Shown here piece after piece: positions 1 through 7,137 of a DNA stretch of 21,282 nucleotides (its first letter is position 1; every line of letters starts with the position of its first letter). The position numbers and the translations under genes are program-made. A model generated the notes under the pieces. That model made no database searches. It had not been told where the DNA came from and saw nothing but the letters and a program-made list of their open reading frames with translations. The DNA is taken from NCBI RefSeq assembly GCF_000186865.1, contig NW_008705575.1, positions 2,795 through 24,076 on the forward strand, given 5' to 3'. This DNA is from Aureococcus anophagefferens. Taxonomy: Eukaryota > Sar > Pelagophyceae > Pelagomonadales > Pelagomonadaceae.

Positions 1-2
1 TC

Positions 3-80
3 CGCGACCGGCTCAACGCGACGAAGGAGGTCGCGCGGCAGGTGCCGTGCTGCCCGGCGGACCGCCGCGGCGGACTTTAG
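3..80 (+). CDS. Possible C-terminal end of a protein cut by the window edge
   Basis: An open frame enters from the left edge and ends at TAG 78-80, giving about 25 residues that finish in ...PADRRGGL. It contains a CC pair and mixed charged residues, unlike pure low-complexity shadow frames. It would be convergent with the PB1 gene that ends at 211. Another frame is also open over this short stretch, so the assignment is weak. No family can be recognised. Positions 81-210 hold a G/C-rich spacer with a G9 run near 125-133 and no visible gene. Confidence 0.3.
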   Translation, partial: RDRLNATKEVARQVPCCPADRRGGL

Positions 81-210
81 ACGGAATCGACCTTAGGCTC
101 GCGCGGGAAGGGTTTCCGTCGTCGGGGGGGGGGCAGCTTCGGGGGGTCTTGGCGGGCAAAGGACGCGCGTCGGCGTCGGCGTTGCGCGGTCCGTGCCCGG
201 CGGCTCGCGC

Positions 211-1924
211 CTAGTAGTCGGCGTCCTGCCAGAAGCGCGGCGGCGCGGCCCACGGCGGCGGGCCGCCGTAGGCGTGGAAGGGCGGCGGCGGGCCGAAGCG
301 CGGGTCCGGCTCGTAGGCGCGCCACGCCGGGTCGCGGTTCCAGCCGTGCGGCACGCGGAACGCGTCCTCCGGGACGCCGCGCTTCGCGGCCTGCTTCTCG
401 GCCTTGACGGCCTGCTTGACGGCCTGCTTCGCCGCCTGCTTCGCGGCCTTCTCCTCGGCGGCGCGCGCCTTCTCCGCGCGCTTCGCCGCCTTGGCGCGCG
501 CGTCGTCCTGCTTGGCGAGCTGCTTGACGGCCTTGTCCTCCTGCTTCGCGATCTTTTCTTCCTGCTTCGCGATCTTTTCTTCCTGCTTCGCGGCCTTCTC
601 CTCCTGCTTCGCGGCCTTCTCCTCCTGCTTCGCGGCCTTCTCCTCCTGCTTCGCGGCCTTCTCCTCCTGCTTCGCCGCCTTCTCCTCCTGCTTCGCGGCC
701 TTCTTCTCGGCCTTCTCCTCCCGCGTCTCCTCCCGCTCGGCCAGTTTCTTCTCCTCCCGCTCGGCGAGCTTCGCCGCCTCCCGCGCGGCGGCCTTGTCGT
801 CCCGGGGCGGCTTGAGCTTGCCGCACTTGCCGCAGCGCGGCGGCTTCGCGCCGAGCCGCGCGCAGACCGCCGCGACGTCCGCGGGCGCGCCGCGGCGCGG
901 CCCCGCGCACCAGCGGCCCGGGCGGTAGGCGCCGGAGCCCGCGTAGGCCGCGCGCGCGGCGCCGAGGTCGGCGACGAGGCCGAGCTTGACGAAGCGGCGC
1001 GGCGGCACGTTGATGGCCTCGACGAAGGCGTGGATCGCCGCGCCGGCGAGCCCGACGCCGCGGGCCCGGAGCGCCGCGACGACGGCGTCGTCGTCGTCCT
1101 TGGTCTCCTCGGCGCCGCAGAACGCCGGCGGCGCGGGCGCGGCGCCGCCGACGAGGCCGCAGCGCGCGACGCGCCGGCACGGCAGCTCGAGGGCCGCGAG
1201 GATCGCCCCGAGGTCGGCGGCGCCGGCCGGGTGGCCGCGCGCGGCCATGGCCAGGGACGCGGCGTCGAGGAGCGCCGCGTCCGCCGCGGGGGCCGCCGGC
1301 GCGGCGCCCTCCCCCTTCTTCGGCGGCCGCAGCCTCCTCCCCTTCTTCGGCCGCGCCGTCTTCTTCTTCGACGGCCGGGACCTCTTCTTCGTCGGCCGCG
1401 CCGTCGTCTTCTTCGGCGGCGACCTCGTCCTGGGGCTCCGCCTCGTCTTCGTCGGCCGCGCCGTCCTCGTCGACGGCGACCTCGTCCCGGAGCTCCTCGT
1501 CGCCGTCCTCGAGCGCCTCGACGCGGACGAAGGCCTCGTCGTCGTCGTCGTCGTCGTCATCGCCGTCGTCGGCGTCGACGCGCACGAGCTCCGCGGGCGT
1601 GGAGTCGACGACGGCCGCCCAGGCACCGGGCGCCGTGGGCTCGTAGACCGACGCCTCGCTGCCGAGGTCGTCGTCGCCCGCCGCGGCGGCCGCGACGACC
1701 GTGAGCGGCGCGTCGGCCGCTCGCGCGGCGAGGACGACGTCGCCGTCGTCGACGAGCGCGAGGACGTCGGCGTCGCCGGCCTTGAGCGCGTAGGACAGCG
1801 CGCCGGCGCCCGCCGCGGCGCCGTAGTAGGCCGCGACGGTCCGGCGGAGGCTGTCGATGGTCGGCTCCACCTCGGCGAGGCGCTTCGTGCCTTGGAACTG
1901 GAGCTTCACGAGGATGGTCGACAT
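211..1924 (-). CDS. PB1-domain protein with acidic middle and KE-rich coiled-coil repeats (frame break near 1311-1315)
   Basis: ATG at 1924 begins MSTILVKLQFQG. Residues 1-75 resemble a PB1 domain: a VKLQF strand with the basic lysine, then the acidic GDADVLALVDDGDVVLA stretch typical of the OPCA motif, which mediates PB1-PB1 pairing. A poly-Asp and Glu-rich stretch follows to about residue 204. There the frame must shift by one base inside a C5 run (1311-1315) to continue into a well-formed frame that stops at 211. That second part has two similar segments (ALELPCRRVARCGLV and AINVPPRRFVKLGLV, suggesting an internal duplication), an RCGKCGK mini-motif, eight AAKQEEK-type heptads predicted as a long charged helix, and an aromatic and proline-rich tail ending in DADY. 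The total would be about 570 residues. It may be a cytoplasmic scaffold, which is inferred from PB1 only. The single-base break looks like a homopolymer error, but a real frameshift is possible. Confidence 0.6.
541..708 (-). repeat. 21-bp tandem repeat, 8 units, coding for AAKQEEK heptads
   Basis: Eight consecutive 21-bp units start at 541, 562, 583, 604, 625, 646, 667 and 688. The first two share the variant with GATCTTTTCTT (KIAKQEE), and the others are nearly identical. The repeat is in frame with the PB1-domain gene, so it expands a charged helical region rather than being a satellite. Confidence 0.9.
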
Positions 1925-2200
1925 GGCTGCGGTGCGCTCGGTGTTCTCTAGGGGCTAGAAGGTGCACGAGGATACCTGCGGGCGGGCGCAGCGGTGGCGG
2001 CGCGCGAGTGCGGAGGCATGCGGACGCACCTCTGTTTGCTTTGGCTTGTTCGGGAGCGAAAGCACGCGCGGAGAGGCTGCCCCGATCAAGCTTCGGATTT
2101 TACGATGCAATGAAAACCTCAACATCTGCTCGCTCGCTCCGCGAAGTGCTCCGCGTCGTGACCGGCGGCTCGGCTTTAGCTCGCGCGGCCCGGGGTCGCG
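1925..2200 (-). promoter_or_regulatory. Intergenic 5' region of the PB1-domain gene
   Basis: These 276 bp lie between the JmjC gene stop (2201) and the PB1-gene ATG (1924), both on the minus strand. They should hold the 3' UTR of the first and the promoter and 5' UTR of the second. Base composition is less GC-rich at 2080-2130 than in the flanking coding DNA. No TATA box, repeat or RNA gene could be recognised. Confidence 0.4.
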
Positions 2201-4336
2201 CTAGCTCGGCCCGCCCGGGGACCACAGGTCCGGCCGGTCGCCGACCTCGACGGCGACGCCGACGGAGTCCGCGAGGTTGACGATGGCGTGGGCCCAGCCC
2301 GTCGGGATGAAGAGGGCGTGGCCGGACCGGAGCACGCAGAGCTTCGGCGTCGCGCGGGGCCCCGCGGCGACGTCGACGGCGCTCGCGTTCGCCGGCGGCC
2401 GCTCCGGGAAGAGCCGCGCGACGGCCTCGGGCCGCGCGGCCGCGAGGTGTTCGAGCGCGGAGCCGCGGCCGTCCCTCCGGAACGACCCCGTGAGCGGCGG
2501 GAGCAGCGCGAAGAGCTTGGCGCCGAAGAAGAGCGCGTTGTAGGCGTTCGCGTGCTCGTGCGCGTTCGTCTCCGAGCCGCAGCCCCCGAGGTAGAAGAGC
2601 GCGGACCGCCGGCGCGCCTCCGCGTCGCGCGAGAACCGCGCGGCGTCGTCGAAGTAGGCCGCCGCGCCGGACTCCATAGCGAGGTCCACGCCGTCGAAGG
2701 GGTCCGCCGCGAAGACGTACCCGCCGCCGGCGAGCGGTTGGGCGGCGACGACGTCCGCGAGCGTCTCGCGGCCCGGCGGCGCCTCGCGCGCCCCGCCGCG
2801 GCGCCGCACGAGCGCGCCCGGCGACGTCTCGACGGGGACGACGCGGTCGCCGAGGCGGTCGACGAGTGCGGCCCGCGTCCAGGCGTCGGCCGCGCCGGCC
2901 GCGAGGGGGAAGACGACGGGCCGGCCGCCGTCGACCTGTGTGGATTCCAAACCTTCAACCCGACTTCAATGTGCGCGTATGCGACCGTTTCGACGCGAGG
3001 CTTTCTGCCGTGCTTCGAGAACTCGACGAGAGCAATCGATCCGTCCAAAAATCAGCCGAATCGACTTCGATTTGACCGAGCTAGAGAATTCTGAAGTTTG
3101 GTGGGGACCCCCCAAACCAGTGGTTGATTTCCACACAGCCGTCGACGTAGTCGGCGCGGAAGGCCTCGGCCGTCAGCGACGCGCGGACGTCGACCTCGCA
3201 GAGGCGGGGCACGCCGGCCGTCGACCCCCAGCCGCCGTCGCTAGCGACGATTTGGTCGTCCTCGGCCGCCGCCGCGCGACCAACCTCGCGCGCGCCCGCG
3301 CGGCCCGCGGCGGCGACGCGGGCCCGCCAGCAGCCGCGGCGCGCGGCGCACGCGTCGAGGGCGCCGGCCCATGTCGCGTCGTCGTCGGTCGCGCGCGCGG
3401 AAGCGAGCGCCGCGAGCTCGGACCAGCGTTGCGCCGTCGCGGGGTTCGACGCGGCCGCCGCGCGCGCCTCCGCGGACGCGATCAGCCCGGCCGCCTCGGG
3501 CGAGGCGAGCGCGTCGCGGCGCACGAGGACGTCGAGCAGCTTGTACTCCGCGGCCTCGACGACCGTCGCGGAGAAGCCGCGCCGGGGAGCTTGCGGCGGT
3601 GCTTCCTGAGCACCCTGCGGTAGATCCGCGCGGCGCCCGCGGCGTCGAGCTCGACCTCGTCGAGGCGCCTCGCGGCGCTCATCTTCATGAGCGCGGCGGC
3701 GTTGCGGCGCCCGGGCCGCGACGCCTTCTTGATGCCGACGAGCGCCGCGACGAGCGCCGCGGCGACGACGGTCCAGAGCGGCGCGCCGAGGAACGTCCGC
3801 TTCCGCGCGGGCGGCGGCGCGGCGGGCGGCGCGGCGGCGGGCGGCGCGGCGGCGGGCGGCGCGGCCACCGGCGCGGCGGCCGGCGCGTTCGAGGCCTCCG
3901 GCGCCTTGGCGGCGCGCGGCGCATTCGAGGCCTCCGGCGCCTTGGCGGCGCGCGGCGCGTTCGAGGCCTCCGGCGCCTTGGCGGTGCGCGGCGCGTTCGA
4001 GGCCTCCGGCGCCTTGGCGGCCGGCTGCCGGCGGCGCGGCGAGCGCGAAGGTTTCGACCCGCCGGACACGATGGGCGTGAGCACGATGGGCTCGGTCGGC
4101 GGCGCGTCGAGGCTGTACGCTGGCATTCCCGGCGGCACAGGCACAGCCAGCGGCGCGGCCGGCGCGGCAGCTGCCTTGGCGGCCGGTGGCGACGCAGCCT
4201 TGGCGGCGAAGCCCGGCGGCGCCACAGCCTTGGTGGCGAAGCCGGGAGGCGCGGCCGGCGTGGCCGATTGCTTGGGTGACTTTGCAAAGCCTGGCGGCGC
4301 CGCAGCGGGCATCGTCGCGGCCGGGACAGGGTCCAT
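2201..4336 (-). CDS. Membrane-anchored JmjC (JMJD6-like cupin) domain protein, one introner intron, one frame break
   Basis: Exon 1 runs 4336-3147, intron 3146-2936 (introner B1, GT-AG, phase 0), exon 2 2935-2201. The N-terminal 180 residues are Pro/Ala-rich with PPGFA repeats and four AKAPEASNAPRA units. Residues 182-202 form a single transmembrane helix, followed by a basic flank and an alpha-helical region. Near 3576-3587 one base appears to be missing: the frame changes between ...HRRKLPGA and GFSATVVEAAEYKLLD. The C-terminal half is a JmjC fold: RPVVFPLAAG, then LFYLGGCGSETNAHEH, AYNALFFGAKLFALLPP, and GHALFIPTGWAHAIVNL. The last matches the distal metal-binding His block of JMJD6-type Fe(II)/2-oxoglutarate hydroxylases. 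The first metal motif reads HEH where the family has HxD, so activity is uncertain. The predicted product is a type II membrane-bound dioxygenase or inactive relative. The start lies 51 bp downstream of the preceding gene's stop. Confidence 0.72.
2936..3138. mobile_element. Introner element B1 (203 bp) forming the intron of the JmjC gene
   Basis: Terminal inverted repeats are CTGTGTGGATTCC at the left and TTTCCACACAG at the right (nine perfect terminal bases, then near matches). An 8-bp target duplication, CCGTCGAC, lies at 2928-2935 and 3139-3146. Read in gene sense (minus), the upstream duplication GTCGACGG gives the GT donor and the element's last three bases CAG give the acceptor. The intron is 2936-3146 (211 nt), and its removal restores ...DYVDGGRPVVF in frame. 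There is no coding capacity, so the element is non-autonomous. Confidence 0.93.
3882..4022 (-). repeat. 36-bp tandem repeat, about four units, coding for AKAPEASNAPRA
   Basis: Units start at 3882, 3918, 3954 and 3990 and differ at only a few bases. They encode four copies of a 12-residue Ala/Pro/Glu/Ser segment in the JmjC protein, just N-terminal to its transmembrane helix. This is a likely flexible spacer and a site of length variation. Confidence 0.85.
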
Positions 4337-4387
4337 CGCGAGAGCTAGCCGTTCAAATGCTGCTTGAACTCAAGGTCGCCGCCTCAC

Positions 4388-5616
4388 TCACGACGCGCAG
4401 ACGATGGGCCCGGCGTCCCAGGGCGAGCCGAGGAGCGTCCAGTTGCCGTGGACGAGGGACGTCGACACCTGCCACGCGGCCGCCGCGTCCTGGCGGACCG
4501 CGACCCGCGGCGGCGCGTAGGCGCCGCCGACGCGCGTCGCGACGAGCGCGCCGCCCGCCGGCGCGGGTCCGGCGGCGGCGGGCGGCGGTCGCGTGCCCGG
4601 CCCGATGAGGCCCATGGCGAGGTCGCCGGACGCGCGGTCGTACTCGACGTTGTCGACGACGCCGGGCAGCGCCAGGAACGACTCCAGCGTGAGGTTGCCG
4701 CGCGGTCCGCGCGCGACGACCCAGAGCCGCGACTCGTAGAGGTCGTTGACCCAGAGGCGCGCGCCGGACGGGTCGATCGCGACGCCGTTGAGGCCGAGGG
4801 ACCGCTCGGGCAGCGCGGGGCCGCAGGCCGCGGGCAGCCGGCCGTCGGGCCGCGCGTCCGCCTCGTCCCAGGTGCAGCGGAGCAGCGCCTTGTCCCGCGC
4901 CGGCGGCCCGAGCTGCGGCCCGAACTGCGTCGCGTAGAGCCTGGGCAGCAAAAGGGTGATTCAACGTCGCTTCAACGTGAGTGTTCCGCGCGCGCGCGTT
5001 CCGGAAAAAACATTCACGCTTCGAGACCGTTCCGAGAGATGATCGCTCGTCCAAAAATCAGCCGAAACGAGTGGAAAATGGCCGAGATCGGAGCCTTTGA
5101 AGTTGGGAATTTCGCTCTCTTTTGCTGCCCTGCGTAGAGCTCGGCCTCGCCGTCGACGGCGGCGACGTCGTTGAGGAACCAGAGCGCGCCCGCGCCGTAG
5201 TAGCGGAAGGCGGCGCTCGTCAGCGCGAAGCGGAAGCGCAGCGACGGCGGATCGCCGTCCGCGACGTCGAAGGCGACGATGGTCTCCTCGGCGTTCTCGT
5301 CCGAGTGGCTCACGGCGAAGAGCCGCTTCGTGGCGTTGTCGAGGTGGAGGCCGTGGGGCCGGAAGCCGAAGCCCGCCGGCAGACCGACGAGGGGGCAGGG
5401 CGTCGCGGCGGGCGTCGCGGTCAGGAGCGACACGGCGAGGATGAGGCCTGGCTGCTCTCCGGGCACCAAGCCCGACGACTGGAGGGCGAGGCCCGCGCGG
5501 AGGAGCGTCGCGTCCTCGGAGCCCCGGAAGGCGCCGATCTCGTGGCACGCGCCCGCGCGGCAGCCCGCGACGCAGGCCGCGAGGGCGACGAGCAGGCGGC
5601 GAGAGCAGCCCACCAT
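4388..5616 (-). CDS. Secreted paraoxonase/arylesterase-like six-bladed beta-propeller, one introner intron
   Basis: Exon 1 runs 5616-5141, intron 5140-4941 (introner A1, GC-AG, phase 2), exon 2 4940-4388. The product is 342 residues, close to the usual ~355 of paraoxonases. The start MVGCSRRLLVALAACVAGCR was chosen because it begins a signal peptide (cleavage near residue 22); an upstream in-frame ATG at 5664 would hide it. Conserved PON calcium and active-site positions are recognisable: GSED (E34), PHGL (H88, the catalytic-His position), NDVAAV (N149, D150), LNGVAIDPSG (N210) and VVDNVEYD (D255, N256), with a cysteine near the C-terminus (GPIVCAS). Splicing rebuilds NDVAAVDGEAELYATQFG, the expected PON pattern. 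It probably hydrolyses lactones or aryl esters extracellularly or in the secretory path; this function is inferred from the family. It lies 51 bp upstream of the JmjC gene on the same strand. Confidence 0.87.
4941..5132. mobile_element. Introner element A1 (192 bp) forming the intron of the paraoxonase-like gene
   Basis: Left end CTGGGCAGCAAAAG and right end CTTTTGCTGCCCTG form inverted repeats with one mismatch near the tip. The 8-bp target duplication CGTAGAGC is at 4933-4940 and 5133-5140 (one more base also matches by chance or duplication). In gene sense the duplication reads GCTCTACG, so the donor is GC, and the element ends in CCCAG as acceptor. The intron is 4941-5140 (200 nt). Its core is shared with A2 and A3, and more distantly with family B. 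Confidence 0.93.
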
Positions 5617-5727
5617 GCCGCCAGGAAGGCTGTAATCTGAAAGTTCAACGCGACCTTCAACCAAGTGCTCTAGGCGCTGTGTCCCGGCCGCCGCCGCCGG
5701 CGCGCAGGGCCGCGGTCGCCTCCTGAC

Positions 5728-6360
5728 TCACGGCGCGAGCCGAGCGGGGCGCCGGGGACTCCCCCAGGACTCGGAGTCGGAGGGGCGCGACGCGCGGCCC
5801 GGCGCCCGGCCGACCAGGCGGGCATGTGCGCTACACGAGTCACTCGATCGCGGCCCGCCGCGCCAGCCCGCCTTCGCCCAAGCCCCGCCGCGGCGCGGCG
5901 AACGCCGCCTCCCGAGACACGCCCCGGGGGCCGCCCGAGGCCCCGCGCGCCGCGCGACGCTTGCCAGCGCGCCGTTACGCCGACGACACGTGCCTCGCCG
6001 CCGGTCGTAGTCCGCGTCGTACATGGCCTGCTGGGCCGCGGCCTTCTCGGCCTCGAGGATCGCGGCGGGGTCGGCGATGCCCGCGGCCTCGAGTTTCGCG
6101 AGGATGCCCGCGGCGTCGCCGACGACGCGGGCCTTGTAGGTCGTCGCGTAGGCGGTGAGCGTGCCCTTGCAGGACGCGAGGTTCACGGCGGACTCGCCCT
6201 TGCACTCGCCGGAGAGGCCCTTGCCCGCGACGGACGTGCGCCAGCACATGGGCGGCTTGGCGCTGTCGAGGGCGTAGGACGTCTCCGTGACGTAGCCGTC
6301 CCAGGACGTGTAGGTCACGGACCCCACGGGGCTGAGCGCGCCGGTCTTCTCCACGGGCAT
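5728..6360 (-). CDS. Unknown small protein; the C-terminal third is doubtful
   Basis: The start MPVEKTGALSPVG at 6360 is preferred over an in-frame ATG at 6384. The first ~125 residues look like a real globular protein. They contain SVTYTSWDGYVTE, several cysteines (PPMCWRT, GECKG, LASCKG) and a helical end with AKLEAAGIADPAAILEAEKAA and QQAMYDADYD. No family is recognised. After about position 6000 the frame becomes an Arg/Gly/Pro/Ser-rich string that resembles translated non-coding GC-rich DNA; another frame would stop at once at 5975. The true C-terminus may therefore lie near 5975-6000, through a one-base error or an unseen splice. It is divergent from the gene at 6601. Confidence 0.5.
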   Translation of the reverse strand: MPVEKTGALSPVGSVTYTSWDGYVTETSYALDSAKPPMCWRTSVAGKGLSGECKGESAVNLASCKGTLTAYATTYKARVVGDAAGILAKLEAAGIADPAAILEAEKAAAQQAMYDADYDRRRGTCRRRNGALASVARRAGPRAAPGACLGRRRSPRRGGAWAKAGWRGGPRSSDSCSAHARLVGRAPGRASRPSDSESWGSPRRPARLAP

Positions 6361-6600
6361 GGTGGAAGGGTGCGGTGCGCGCAAAGCGGACGACGGACAC
6401 CTTGATCGCCGGAGTCGATCGAGCTCGAGGGCGACGGCAACCTCTCACGAGGTAGCGTCGTATCCGCGGCCCGGCGTGGTGCTGCGAACGTCTCGGGGGC
6501 TGCCGCGCTAGCTGTCTGCGGCCCGGCGCGTCGTCCCGGGGCTGCCGCGCTCGCTGTAAAAAGAGGCCCGGCGCGTCGGCCCGGCGCGCTCCCCGCCGCC
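6361..6600. promoter_or_regulatory. Shared divergent promoter region with a 42-bp direct repeat
   Basis: This is the only space between two divergent starts (6360 minus, 6601 plus), so it must hold both promoters. It includes two near-identical copies of a 42-bp unit beginning GGGGCTGCCGCGCTNGCTGT at 6496 and 6538; the second copy carries an A-rich insertion, TAAAAAGAGG. No known factor site is recognised. Confidence 0.5.
6496..6582. repeat. 42-bp tandem duplication in the divergent promoter
   Basis: Copies start at 6496 and 6538. Both contain GGGGCTGCCGCGCT, then GCTGT, then GGCCCGGCGCGTCG. They differ by one substitution and by the TAAAAAGA insertion in copy 2. Confidence 0.75.
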
Positions 6601-6978
6601 ATGGTCGCCGAGGTCGTCGTCGCGCCGAGCAGCAAGGCCATGCGCAAGCGCCAGGAGGCCCGCGACTACGCCGCGCGGGTGCTGGACCCCGTGCTCGACC
6701 CCGCCATCCAGTACCTGCGGATGCAGAAGCCCGGCCCCGCGCGCGTGCTGCCCACGCTTTTGAAATACCTGCAGGCCATGCAGGAGGGCGAGGACCTGGA
6801 GCCCGATCGGTCGAAGATGAAGCTGCCGCCCATGCCCGCGGCGCAGTTCCCGACGGACTTCCTCGTGCCGATTCTAGGCGCGCTCGTCAAGGAGATGCCG
6901 CCCAAGGAGGAGGTGCTCGGCGCCCTCATCGCCAAGGTCGAGGAGGCCCTGGGCGCGGGGAAGAAGGACGACGAGTGA
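6601..6978 (+). CDS. Small helical protein of 125 residues, possibly RIIa/DPY-30-like
   Basis: ATG at 6601 follows CCGCC and gives MVAEVVVAPSSKAMRKRQEARDY; the stop is at 6976. Residues 22-60, with YAARVLDPVLDPAIQYLRMQ, KPGPARVLPTLLKYLQAM, resemble the two-helix dimerisation fold of DPY-30 and RIIa proteins, in which a hydrophobic helix is followed by a KP/RP turn and LxxYL. The similarity is by eye and tentative. The rest, with PAAQFPTDFLVPILGALVKEMPPKEEVLGALIAKVEEAL, is also helical and ends in a charged KKDDE tail. G/C-rich third positions agree with real coding sequence. It is convergent with the RMD1-like gene ending at 7095. Confidence 0.7.
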   Translation: MVAEVVVAPSSKAMRKRQEARDYAARVLDPVLDPAIQYLRMQKPGPARVLPTLLKYLQAMQEGEDLEPDRSKMKLPPMPAAQFPTDFLVPILGALVKEMPPKEEVLGALIAKVEEALGAGKKDDE

Positions 6979-7036
6979 CGAGGGTATCGGCGCCCCCGCG
7001 ACGGCGCGCGCGCGCGCGCCGCCACCGGGGCTTGTT

Positions 7037-7137
7037 TCCTAGAAGAACTTCTGAGGGAGGACGTGCTCGAGCACGAAGACGGCCGGGGCGTCTCCTAGAA
7101 GAACTTCTTAGGGAGGACGTGCTCGAGCACGAAGACG
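7037..7137 (-). repeat. Tandem duplication of the 3' end of the RMD1-like gene
   Basis: A ~45-bp segment occurs at 7037-7081 and again at 7093-7137, a 56-bp period, with one mismatch (G versus T). The inner copy encodes the last residues of the RMD1-like protein, VFVLEHVLPKKFF and stop. The outer copy, just past that stop, would encode VFVLEHVLPQKFF and stop. Each copy contains the 14-bp palindrome CGTGCTCGAGCACG. Confidence 0.9.

Noticed and set aside
541..708. CRISPR-like regular repeats (also 3882-4022 and 20776-20942)
   Set aside because: The units are contiguous without unique spacers, are in frame, and encode protein repeats in a eukaryotic genome.
193..1951. Long + strand frames opposite the PB1-domain gene (Leu/Arg-rich)
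   Set aside because: These are mirror translations of Glu/Lys heptad and Asp codons; they have no domain, and the minus strand has an ordered architecture.
4961..5137. Recurring short peptide frames (for example MIARPKISRNEW and KFPTSKAPISAIF) in three places
   Set aside because: They lie inside family A introners and recur only because the element recurs. They are removed by splicing and do not encode a transposase.
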